Source of the DNA: an uncultured Hyphomonadaceae bacterium
Lineage (GTDB): Bacteria > Pseudomonadota > Alphaproteobacteria > Caulobacterales > Hyphomonadaceae
DNA length: 42,248 nucleotides
NCBI GenBank assembly: GCA_938049795.1
Contig: CALLCD010000048.1
Coordinates: 1 to 42,248, forward strand
Direction: 5' to 3'
Part shown: positions 35,163 through 42,248 of the stretch, in pieces
Layout of the letters: every line of letters starts with the position of its first letter
Position numbering within the stretch: position 1 is the first letter of the stretch
The notes under the pieces: generated by a model
Seen by the model: the letters and a program-made list of their open reading frames with translations, nothing else
Database searches by the model: none
What the model was told of the DNA's origin: nothing
Program-made: the position numbers and the translations under genes

Positions 35163-35263
35163 TTGACTCCGTGAGGCCGCCCGCCCAATGATTGTGAATG
35201 GGTTTCTGGGAGGAAACGCTGTATCTTGATAACGTGTCCCTGTAATGGGGGCACGTTTTTTTT
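35163..35263 (+). ncRNA. Candidate small structured RNA after hisG
   Basis: TTGACT (35163-35168) with AATGAT 18 bases later could start a transcript near 35199. That RNA would hold hairpin gtttc-tgggag-gaaac (35202-35217), which puts a Shine-Dalgarno-like tgggag in its loop, and end at the terminator at 35231-35263, giving roughly 60-65 bases. The alternative is simply the hisG 3' end, or the leader of a lost gene. No Rfam match could be checked. Confidence 0.35.
35231..35263 (+). terminator. Rho-independent terminator after hisG
   Basis: A 10-bp stem, aacgtgtccc (35231-35240) with ggggcacgtt (35248-35257), contains one T-G pair and a 7-base loop, and is followed by a run of T to 35263. It terminates the hisS-hisZ-hisG operon or the candidate small RNA. 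Confidence 0.85.
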
Positions 35264-35311
35264 ATGCGGTGCTCATTGGCGCTCGGAGAAGGTCCGGTGG
35301 CCGATTTGATC

Positions 35312-35356
35312 GGGCCCATGAGTTGACTTCCAATTCGCGCTTGGCTCATGTGGCCC
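35312..35356. promoter_or_regulatory. Long inverted repeat in the argD promoter region
   Basis: gggcccatgag (35312-35322) is the reverse complement of ctcatgtggccc (35345-35356) apart from one extra base. The 22-base spacer begins with TTGACT (35323-35328), so the arms flank a possible -35 element and end 37 bases before argD. It could be an operator; no -10 matches well. Confidence 0.3.
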
Positions 35357-35393
35357 TAGAACGCTTACCCCATTCCGAATCAGAGGTTCCATT

Positions 35394-36581
35394 ATGACCG
35401 ATCCCCGCAAGCATATTATGCCCGTTTACGCGCCCCCGCCGCAGGTCTTTGAGCGCGGCGAAGGAGTGCGCATGTATACCGAGGACGGCGAGGCGTATCT
35501 CGACTTCGTTGCAGGGATTGCGGTGACCGCGCTTGGGCATGCTCATCCGGCGCTGGTCGATGTATTGCAGACGCAGGCGGGCAAGCTGTGGCATACGTCG
35601 AATATGTTCCGCGTTCCAGCGGCCGAAGAGCTGGCGGGCAAAATGTGCGCGGACACATTTGCCGACCGCGTGTTCTTTACCAATTCTGGCACCGAGGCGG
35701 TGGAATGCGCGATCAAGGCAGCGCGCAAATATCATTGGGCCAATGGCGCGCCCGAGCGGATCGAGATTGTCACCTTTCAGGGCGCGTTTCATGGCCGCTC
35801 GCTGGGCGCGATCAATGCGGGCGGCAATCCGAAATATCTTGAAGGCTTCGGTCCGCCGCTCGAAGGGTTCACCCAGATCGGGTTTGGCGACCATGACGCG
35901 CTTGATGCGGCTGTCACAGACAAGACGGCGGCGGTGTTTGTCGAGCCGGTCCAGGGCGAGGGCGGCGTGCGGGCGATACCTGAAGAGTGTCTGACGGGAC
36001 TGCGCAAGCTGTGTGACGAGCGCGGTGCTTTACTGATCTATGACGAGGTGCAATGCGGCATGGGCCGGACGGGCAAGCTGTTTGCGCATGAATGGGCCGA
36101 GGATGCGAGCCCCGATATTATGTGCGTGGCCAAGGGCGTCGGCGCGGGCTTTCCGTTCGGGGCGTGCCTGATGACCGAAGCGGTTGGCCAACCGATGCAA
36201 CCGGGCTCTCACGGTTCGACTTATGGCGGCAATCCGCTGGCGATGGCGGTTGGCAATGTGGTCTGGGATATTATCTCGGACGAGGCGTTTCTGGCCGAGG
36301 TGCGGCGCGTCTCGGGTACGTTGACCCAGGGGCTCAAATCGCTGGCCGATAGCCACCCGGACAAGGTCGAGGGCGTGACCGGCAAAGGGCTCTTGTGCGG
36401 GTTGAAGCTGAAGTCTCTGCCAAAGCCATTTCAAGCGACCGCGCGAGATATGAAACTGCTGGTCGGTGTGGCGGGAAACAACGTGCTTCGGCTGGCTCCG
36501 CCGCTGATCATCACGGACGCGGATGTGCGCGAAGCGGTGGCCGTGCTTGATAAGGCGCTCGAGCAGACGCCCGTCTCTTGA
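35394..36581 (+). CDS. argD: Acetylornithine aminotransferase
   Basis: A 395-residue class III PLP aminotransferase of arginine synthesis, acting on N-acetylornithine; many members also serve as succinyldiaminopimelate aminotransferase. Lys247 in CVAKGVGAGFPFGA is the PLP-binding lysine. TNSGTEAVECAIKAARK and FHGRSLGA are conserved, and the length is normal. A gaggt Shine-Dalgarno precedes the ATG. In many alphaproteobacteria argF follows, but here the next gene is convergent (8 bases between stops). Confidence 0.93.
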   Translation: MTDPRKHIMPVYAPPPQVFERGEGVRMYTEDGEAYLDFVAGIAVTALGHAHPALVDVLQTQAGKLWHTSNMFRVPAAEELAGKMCADTFADRVFFTNSGTEAVECAIKAARKYHWANGAPERIEIVTFQGAFHGRSLGAINAGGNPKYLEGFGPPLEGFTQIGFGDHDALDAAVTDKTAAVFVEPVQGEGGVRAIPEECLTGLRKLCDERGALLIYDEVQCGMGRTGKLFAHEWAEDASPDIMCVAKGVGAGFPFGACLMTEAVGQPMQPGSHGSTYGGNPLAMAVGNVVWDIISDEAFLAEVRRVSGTLTQGLKSLADSHPDKVEGVTGKGLLCGLKLKSLPKPFQATARDMKLLVGVAGNNVLRLAPPLIITDADVREAVAVLDKALEQTPVS

Positions 36582-36589
36582 GGACGTAC

Positions 36590-37804
36590 TTAGGCGGCTG
36601 CTTGGAGCGATTGGGGGTCAAATTCCGAAATCCACTTCGTCAATTCCTGAACTGGAAGCGGCTTTGAGATCAAGAAGCCCTGCGCAACATTGGCCCCTGC
36701 TTTTTTGACATAGGCCAATTGTTCCGGCGTCTCTACGCCTTCCACGACGACCGAGATGTGAAGCATGGCGGCAAGACGGATGCTGGTCTCCACGGTTGTT
36801 TTGGCAAACTTGTCATCGAGCGCGGCGGCCACAAATGATTTGTCGATCTTCAACTCATTAAACGGAAACAGGCGCAATTGCTCGATACTGGTGGCGCCGG
36901 TGCCGAAATCGTCAATGCTGAGCCGGAAGCCCCGCAGGCGCAGACGCGACAGAACTTCGAGCACGCTGGCTTTGTATTCAATGAGCTGATCTTCTGTTAT
37001 TTCCAGCGTGATGCGCGATGTGTCCACATTTGATGCGGCGCAAATATCGGTGAGGGCATCCGGCAGATCCAGATCGGTCAGCATGGAGGGGCTCAGATTG
37101 ATGGCGCATTCGAGATCGCACCCTTGAGCCTTGAAATTATTATAGTCAGCGACGGTGTGTTCAATAACCGCCATAGTGAACGGCATCATCAGATCATACT
37201 GTTCAGCCGCCCTCAGCATGGCAGCGGGATTGGTCGGCTGTCCGTGATCATCAAGAATCCGGGTTAGGACTTCAACGCCGCAGACCTGATTTGACCGCAG
37301 ATCAATTTTTGGCTGGAAAAACGGGATGAGACGTTTCTCGTTCAGCGCCGTTTTCAAAGCGTGCCGTGTCACCGGAATTTCCGGGATATGATGGCTGTGA
37401 TCATCGCCCTTGAGGAGGACAGCGCGCAGATTGTCTACTGTCAGGGGCTTACGAACGGTTCCAAGAACTCGCACCCCAACCATCTGGGCCATTCTACGGA
37501 CCAGTCCGATGAGGTCTTCTTCTTCGCTGCTGACGATCACCAGCGCGCCCTTGAAAGCGATTCTGCCAAGCTCGCGCAAGACACTGATGCCGTCGAGATT
37601 CGGCATTTGCAGATCGCAGATCACCAGATCAAACTGCGACGGCGACCGCGTGATCATGTCGAGGCCGATTGCGCCATCATCGGCAAAGGAGATATCCTCG
37701 GCCCCAAGTGCAAGCAAAGCCTCTTCAGCGACCAGATGGAAGATCGGATCATCATCAATAATCAGGGCAGTGTTCGGTGTCATGACAGGTGCTTTCTTCT
37801 GCAT
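36590..37804 (-). CDS. REC-EAL c-di-GMP phosphodiesterase
   Basis: A 404-residue two-domain protein. The receiver domain (about 10-130) has Asp17-19, phosphoacceptor Asp64 in ICDLQMP, and Lys in VRKP. The EAL domain (about 155-395) keeps the catalytic and metal residues: Glu178 in the EVL variant of EAL, NLSP, LEITED, IDDFGTG, LKIDKSF, VVEGVET and QGFLISKPL. Hydrolysis of c-di-GMP under phosphorelay control is therefore likely. The start at 37804 is uncertain; ATG at 37783 also fits. It lies 58 bases after the TadG-like gene on the same strand, suggesting control of surface adhesion or pili. Confidence 0.9.
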   Translation of the reverse strand: MQKKAPVMTPNTALIIDDDPIFHLVAEEALLALGAEDISFADDGAIGLDMITRSPSQFDLVICDLQMPNLDGISVLRELGRIAFKGALVIVSSEEEDLIGLVRRMAQMVGVRVLGTVRKPLTVDNLRAVLLKGDDHSHHIPEIPVTRHALKTALNEKRLIPFFQPKIDLRSNQVCGVEVLTRILDDHGQPTNPAAMLRAAEQYDLMMPFTMAVIEHTVADYNNFKAQGCDLECAINLSPSMLTDLDLPDALTDICAASNVDTSRITLEITEDQLIEYKASVLEVLSRLRLRGFRLSIDDFGTGATSIEQLRLFPFNELKIDKSFVAAALDDKFAKTTVETSIRLAAMLHISVVVEGVETPEQLAYVKKAGANVAQGFLISKPLPVQELTKWISEFDPQSLQAAA

Positions 37805-37862
37805 GGAAACTTAACAGAATAGGCTTGCGATAGTCTTAAAACAAAGGCGTTGATTGGCTTGA

Positions 37863-39167
37863 TCAGCGAACAAGTACGGCACTGGTCGCATTGTTCGGGC
37901 CAACCCCTTCAGGGACCGGGACATCCGACGCGGTATAGTCCGTCTGGATGACAAGATTTGGTCCATTATACAGTTCGAAGCTCTGGGCAACGATCACTGT
38001 ATACTCGGATTCATCGGCAACTGGCGTTTCGCCATCGACGACAAGTTTATCGTCGGGAAGGTAGATTGTGCCGACCAGTCGTCGCGCATCATTGCTGCGG
38101 ATGACATGGCCATCGCGCAAGGGCGGCGCGCCTCTGCCTCTGGATCTCATCGTCTTGGGGTTGTTTGCATCTGCAAAGAACAGCAGGCCAGTAAGGGCGC
38201 CCGTTCGAGGCGCAGTGAGATCGATATGGGAGTCTTCATCAAAGTTCAGCTTGGCGTTCATACCCGTCAGATAGAAACCGACATCATTGCCCAGAATCCA
38301 GCCATCATTGTTAACGCTCAGCGTCCCATTCTCGATGATGTAGATGCCCGGTTCCAGCGTGGCGCGTGCGCCGCTGATTTCGAGCCCGCCACAATACACG
38401 CCCGGCTCAAGCGTCGTGTCCGTTGTCACCCGACGTTCGATATGGTCGCAGCCGCTATAGTTCGGAGCGGGTCGACCCGCGAGCGGATCGACGATCGGCG
38501 GGGCATCCGTAACAGGTGTTGCCGAAATGCCGCGAAGCGAGCCGATATAGCCGCCAACGAGGAAGACATCGGAGACCACAATCTGAGCGCGCGGTAGGAC
38601 TGTCAGTGATTCCGGGCTGGTCGAGTTGGCATAGAGCGCACAGTTGCGGGCGGTCAATTCGGACCGCTGATTAAGCGCAAGGGCGAACTTGGTCTCCTCG
38701 TCAAGTGCGATGAGGCAGGTGTTTCCCGCCTGACCGACAAGTTGTGCCGTGGATTTGACCCGCATTGTGGATGCCATCCCCAAAGGGTTCGCAAAATATG
38801 TCTGGGGGGATGCCGAGACGGTCACGTCCACGGTCTTGTCTGGCAAGTCAATTTGGACATTGGCTGTAAGGTCGGGGATGTCATCAAAACTGTAGACATA
38901 GGCAAGCGCCACTTCTTCGATCCGGCGCTCATCATTACGAACGATTTCCATTTCGCGCACCGCATAGAGTGCACCATCATCGGCTATGTTCTGTATACGG
39001 GCGCGCTGGGATTGTATGGCTGACTGGTCAAGTGCAATCCCGCCGAGCAGAAGGAGAATGGGGAGCATCACCGCAAAAATGAACGCAGTGGTGCCGTCGG
39101 TCTCTCCTTTCCAACTGCCAAACACGATCGGTCTCCCAGTTTCAATCAGATCTGTAACATAGAACAT
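37863..39167 (-). CDS. TadG-like Flp pilus-assembly protein
   Basis: A 434-residue protein with a TadE/TadG-like N-terminal segment (GETDGTTAFIFAVMLP then LLLLGGIALDQSA), giving one membrane helix near residues 25-45, followed by a large extracytoplasmic region rich in beta-strand patterns, including many Gly and Asp residues. TadG-type proteins support tight-adherence (Flp) pilus formation. The ATG at 39167 has a gatgga Shine-Dalgarno; an in-frame GTG at 39203 has none and would run into the divergent kinase gene. No other tad genes are nearby, so this is an orphan copy. Confidence 0.75.
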   Translation of the reverse strand: MFYVTDLIETGRPIVFGSWKGETDGTTAFIFAVMLPILLLLGGIALDQSAIQSQRARIQNIADDGALYAVREMEIVRNDERRIEEVALAYVYSFDDIPDLTANVQIDLPDKTVDVTVSASPQTYFANPLGMASTMRVKSTAQLVGQAGNTCLIALDEETKFALALNQRSELTARNCALYANSTSPESLTVLPRAQIVVSDVFLVGGYIGSLRGISATPVTDAPPIVDPLAGRPAPNYSGCDHIERRVTTDTTLEPGVYCGGLEISGARATLEPGIYIIENGTLSVNNDGWILGNDVGFYLTGMNAKLNFDEDSHIDLTAPRTGALTGLLFFADANNPKTMRSRGRGAPPLRDGHVIRSNDARRLVGTIYLPDDKLVVDGETPVADESEYTVIVAQSFELYNGPNLVIQTDYTASDVPVPEGVGPNNATSAVLVR

Positions 39168-39248
39168 ATTTCCATCAGGTAAGGTTAGTCGTTGGAATTT
39201 CACACAAATTTTGCCTGCGAGTTCGGTGTTTCTTCAGTGCGTTCCGGT

Positions 39249-42017
39249 ATGCTTAACAGCGTAACAGTACGGATACTCCCAGCCTTGACCTCGTCTGCCT
39301 TGCCTTTGCCATTCTACCGGTCTTTGCGGTTCCGCTTGTCGCTTGTGATTGCGGCTGTGATCTTCGCTGCGGTGATGGTGACCGCGATGCTCGCAGCCGC
39401 CAACAGCTTTGACAGGGAGCTCACCCTCAAGCGTGACCTCCTAAGCGGTGCGGCCTCGGCTTATGCCGCGGCGCTGGCCGATCCGGTCATTTCCGGAGAG
39501 CGCGGTGAGATACTGGCCACTTTGCGGGGGGTACGCGAGCTGCCCGGATTTGTTCAGGCCGATGTCACAAACAGCGACGGGCAGGTGCTCGCGCAGTTTG
39601 GTAGCGGAGCCATCCTCGTTGGCCGCAACGACAATGCGCAGGACATGGAGACCTCGGATTTGTGGGCGGCCCGCCAGCTCCGTATTGAGATGCCGATTGT
39701 CAACGGCGGTGTCGAGGTGGGGAAAATTGGTCTCCTCGGCGATATTTCAGACGTCCGTGCGGCCATTTTTGCCGAGATCCGTGTTACCGCGATAACGGCT
39801 CTGATCGCGATCCTGATCAGCATCGGCATTGCCCAATGGGTAATCTCACGGATCACCAAACCCTTGCGTCAGCTCTCCGAACTTATGTCCAGTTTCGCCG
39901 ATGAAAGAGCCGCGGTGATGCCGACAGTGGAAGCCGGACAAGACGAGACGGGTGTTCTGGCGACGGCGTTTAATGCCATGATCGCCAGTATCAGTGATCG
40001 TGACCGGCGGATTGACCGGCACCTTGAAACGCTTGAAGACACAGTCGCCGAGCGAACACATGATCTGAGCCTTGCGCGTGATGAGGCCGAAGCGGCCAAT
40101 GCCGCCAAGTCCGACTTTCTCGCAACGATGAGCCATGAGATCCGTACACCCATGAATGGCATGCTGGTCATGGCCGAGATGTTGTCTTCAGCCGATCTGT
40201 CCCCGCGTCATCGCCGGTATGCGCAGATCATTGCGCGGTCGGGCAACTCTCTGCTGGCGATTATCAATGACATTCTTGATCTGTCGAAAATCGAGTCGGG
40301 CAAACTCGATCTTGAGTTGCGGCCTGTGTCACTGGATGAATTGGTCAGTGACGTGTCTACGCTGTTCTGGGAGCGTGCACGCGAAAAGCAGGTTGATATT
40401 GCCACCTATGTCGCCTCTGATGTGCCCGCTGGTATTGTCACCGACCCGACGCGGCTCAACCAGATCATCACCAATCTCGTCAACAATGCCTTGAAATTTA
40501 CCGAGACGGGCGGTGTCGAGATACGCGTTGGTGCATTGGCGACCAAGGCTGATGAGCATGCGCAAATCGTGATCGAGGTTGAAGACACGGGCATCGGCAT
40601 CCCCGAGGACAAGATCGAGCATATCTTCGAAGCTTTCTCGCAGGCTGACCAGTCCACAACCCGCAATTTTGGCGGGACAGGACTTGGCCTCGCCGTGTGC
40701 CGCCGCCTGGCCGATGCGCTTGGAGGCGACATTTCGGTGGAGAGTGTGCTCGGGCAGGGCAGTGTTTTCCGGCTCGTTTTCCCGGCGGAGGTGACCGAGC
40801 CTGCGCCTGTCTGGCCCGTAAGCGGTATGAGTGTTGGTGTCGATCTCGGCACGGGGCTTATGGCGCAGGCGCTTCGGCGGAGCCTGTCAGATTTCAGATG
40901 TATGATCGGCACGGAAACGGCCGACCTTGTGATTTCAAACTCCCAACGGCTTGAATGTGCAGCGCCCGCCAGCGGCTCCTATGTTCTGTTGAGCGATATT
41001 GGCGATACGCAGGCAAGCCGGTTATTGCGAGACGGACAGGCAGCTGATTTGCTGCCCAATCCGTTCACCCGGGCCGATCTGGCGGATCTGCTGACGCGCG
41101 CAGAGGCCGGAACGCTCAGAGGGGTTGGCGCGCTGCATAGCCAGCATGAAGTGACCGAGCGGCCTGACTTTGCCGGGCTGCATGTGCTCGCGGCAGACGA
41201 CAATGCGGTCAATCGTGAAGTGCTGGGTGAAGCGTTGGCGACACTTGGTGTCAGCGTGGACTTTGCCGAGGATGGTGTGGGGGCCGTCGAAATGGCGGCG
41301 GGCGGCAGCTATGATGCGATCTTCATGGATGGGTCGATGCCCGTGATGGATGGCTTTGAGGCAACGCGACGTATCCGGGCGGCTGAGCAAATGGCCGATG
41401 GCGACACACAGACGCCGATCATCGCTCTAACTGCGCAAGTGGCAGGGACGGATGCGGACGTTTGGATGGATGCCGGAGCTGATGCCTATATGGCCAAACC
41501 GTTTACGCTCGAACGGCTCACGGCAGCGCTGTCGGATCTCGGCACCCCGCGTGAGCGCACCAAAGAGCCTGAACCGGTTGCGGAGGGCGAGCCGGCGGTT
41601 TCGTCAGATATTTTCGATGCGGAAACGCTGGCGGGCTTTACCAAGATGAGCGCACGGTCGGGACGTGATCTTAAGGGTAAAGTCTGGGCGCTGTTCCGCA
41701 CCAAAGCCCCGGACGGATTGGCTGATATTCGTGAGGCACTGGCGCAATCCGTCCCCGCACGGGAGGTTTCCCGTAAGGCGCACGCGCTCAAATCAATGGC
41801 GCTCAGTGCTGGTGCTGCCGAGTTTGCCACTGCCTGTGGACGTCTGGAACATGCGGCCGCGTCCGAGGATGACGCAAATACGCTGGCACAGGCCGCACAG
41901 GAAATCGCTGCGAGCCTCGACCGGACGCTATCGGCTATGGATGCTGCCGGGGACGAACAATCACCTGTTCGTAAGGCGGCCTCTGAAGAAGCGGCGGGAA
42001 CTATTTTGGGGAAGTGA
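39249..42017 (+). CDS. Hybrid sensor histidine kinase, HAMP-HisKA-HATPase-pseudoREC-REC-HPt
   Basis: A 922-residue unorthodox hybrid kinase of the BarA/TorS layout. Membrane segments lie near residues 30-52 and 178-198, with a periplasmic sensor region between. HAMP and a coiled coil follow (about 200-280). His296 in SHEIRTPMNG is the autophosphorylation site; the ATPase domain has NLVNNALKF, DTGIGI and GGTGLGL. Residues about 527-625 look like a receiver without acidic residues. The true receiver has Asp694 in FMDGSMPVMDG and the HPt domain His845 in RKAHALKSM. The ATG at 39249 is inside the open frame and gives room for a divergent promoter with the TadG-like gene. The partner regulator is unknown; the REC-EAL protein next door is a candidate. 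Confidence 0.88.
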   Translation: MLNSVTVRILPALTSSALPLPFYRSLRFRLSLVIAAVIFAAVMVTAMLAAANSFDRELTLKRDLLSGAASAYAAALADPVISGERGEILATLRGVRELPGFVQADVTNSDGQVLAQFGSGAILVGRNDNAQDMETSDLWAARQLRIEMPIVNGGVEVGKIGLLGDISDVRAAIFAEIRVTAITALIAILISIGIAQWVISRITKPLRQLSELMSSFADERAAVMPTVEAGQDETGVLATAFNAMIASISDRDRRIDRHLETLEDTVAERTHDLSLARDEAEAANAAKSDFLATMSHEIRTPMNGMLVMAEMLSSADLSPRHRRYAQIIARSGNSLLAIINDILDLSKIESGKLDLELRPVSLDELVSDVSTLFWERAREKQVDIATYVASDVPAGIVTDPTRLNQIITNLVNNALKFTETGGVEIRVGALATKADEHAQIVIEVEDTGIGIPEDKIEHIFEAFSQADQSTTRNFGGTGLGLAVCRRLADALGGDISVESVLGQGSVFRLVFPAEVTEPAPVWPVSGMSVGVDLGTGLMAQALRRSLSDFRCMIGTETADLVISNSQRLECAAPASGSYVLLSDIGDTQASRLLRDGQAADLLPNPFTRADLADLLTRAEAGTLRGVGALHSQHEVTERPDFAGLHVLAADDNAVNREVLGEALATLGVSVDFAEDGVGAVEMAAGGSYDAIFMDGSMPVMDGFEATRRIRAAEQMADGDTQTPIIALTAQVAGTDADVWMDAGADAYMAKPFTLERLTAALSDLGTPRERTKEPEPVAEGEPAVSSDIFDAETLAGFTKMSARSGRDLKGKVWALFRTKAPDGLADIREALAQSVPAREVSRKAHALKSMALSAGAAEFATACGRLEHAAASEDDANTLAQAAQEIAASLDRTLSAMDAAGDEQSPVRKAASEEAAGTILGK

Positions 42018-42049
42018 AAATGGGCACCGGCTCGTTTGGCCAGTGCCCA
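42017..42049 (-). terminator. Rho-independent terminator, mainly for the right-end minus-strand gene
   Basis: An 11-bp stem over 42021-42049 (tgggcaccggc with gccagtgccca on the plus strand, one G-T pair, 7-base loop) is followed on the minus strand by TTTTC. On the plus strand the T-run is poor, so it chiefly ends the minus-strand gene, though it also lies right after the kinase stop. Confidence 0.7.
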
Positions 42050-42061
42050 CCATTCATTTGT

Positions 42062-42248
42062 CTATGTCGCCTTGAGCGCAGCTGCGGCTGCATTCAACGC
42101 GTCAAGGCGACTGTCAAAGGCGCGCTCATCGGAGAGATGACCGTCAGCGCTGAGCCCTGAAAGCATCGCCCGGACTTTGTCATTCATATTGACGGTGAAA
42201 ACGAGTTTCCCGTCAGCCTGTGCGTCGGCAGCAATCGTCTCAACCGCT
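42062..42248 (-). CDS. Hypothetical protein, C-terminal 62 residues (cut by window edge)
   Basis: The frame is open from the right edge to a TAG at 42062-42064. The visible part reads DGKLVFTVNMNDKVRAML, then a helical acidic region, then an Ala-rich tail ending LKAT. It is followed by a terminator. Too little is visible to name a family. Confidence 0.6.
   Translation of the reverse strand, partial: AVETIAADAQADGKLVFTVNMNDKVRAMLSGLSADGHLSDERAFDSRLDALNAAAAALKAT

Overview
The window looks like a chromosomal segment of a GC-rich, dimorphic-type alphaproteobacterium (Hyphomonadaceae/Maricaulales/Caulobacterales-like). The grounds are a ChpT phosphotransferase of the CckA-ChpT-CtrA cell-cycle relay, a degenerate-NUDIX NAD regulator of the NadQ/NrtR type, an alphaproteobacterial HisRS followed by HisZ and short-form HisG, the fabD-fabG-acpP-fabF-mltG-yicC-gmk order, SapC and DUF885 proteins, and a Caulobacter-like promoter. 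The genus cannot be fixed from sequence alone. No rRNA, tRNA, CRISPR array, insertion sequence or prophage was seen.

Layout. 1-2177: the ydbH (partial)-ynbE-ydbL envelope lipid-transport operon, ending in a strong terminator. 2355-4413: chpT, a single-domain response regulator and a CheR-type methyltransferase. 4410-6013 (minus): NadQ-like regulator and an HD phosphohydrolase. 6161-6310: a 49-codon small ORF with its own terminator. 6437-7639: a serine beta-lactamase-like esterase, converging on a minus-strand group (M20 amidohydrolase, membrane-anchored alpha/beta hydrolase, enoyl-CoA hydratase) that ends at 10823. 11063-19221 (plus): trigger factor, then fatty-acid synthesis (fabD, fabG, acpP, fabF), mltG, yicC, gmk and mobA.

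19218-25393 (mostly minus) is the least ordinary part. A CoxE-like VWA protein and a MoxR-family AAA+ ATPase, normally close partners, flank three genes for exported proteins that share a Cys-N24/25-Cys module. One of the three is broken by a single missing base in a homopolymer. A DUF2270 membrane-protein gene on the plus strand sits among them. I regard this as the best candidate for an undescribed system here. It is followed by a small gene at 25613 with a LexA-like box over its ribosome-binding site, a DUF885 lipoprotein, SapC, a DsbD/ScsB-type disulfide reductase with a 32-codon ORF behind it, and a small exported protein.

31814-35153: hisS-hisZ-hisG, overlapping one another, then a possible small structured RNA and argD. 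36590-39167 (minus): a TadG-like Flp-pilus protein and a REC-EAL c-di-GMP phosphodiesterase, divergent from a 922-aa hybrid histidine kinase (HAMP-HisKA-HATPase-pseudoreceiver-REC-HPt). A minus-strand gene is cut by the right edge. The only gene-free stretch above 300 bases would be 6014-6436, and it holds the small ORF and its terminator; its other parts show no convincing promoter.
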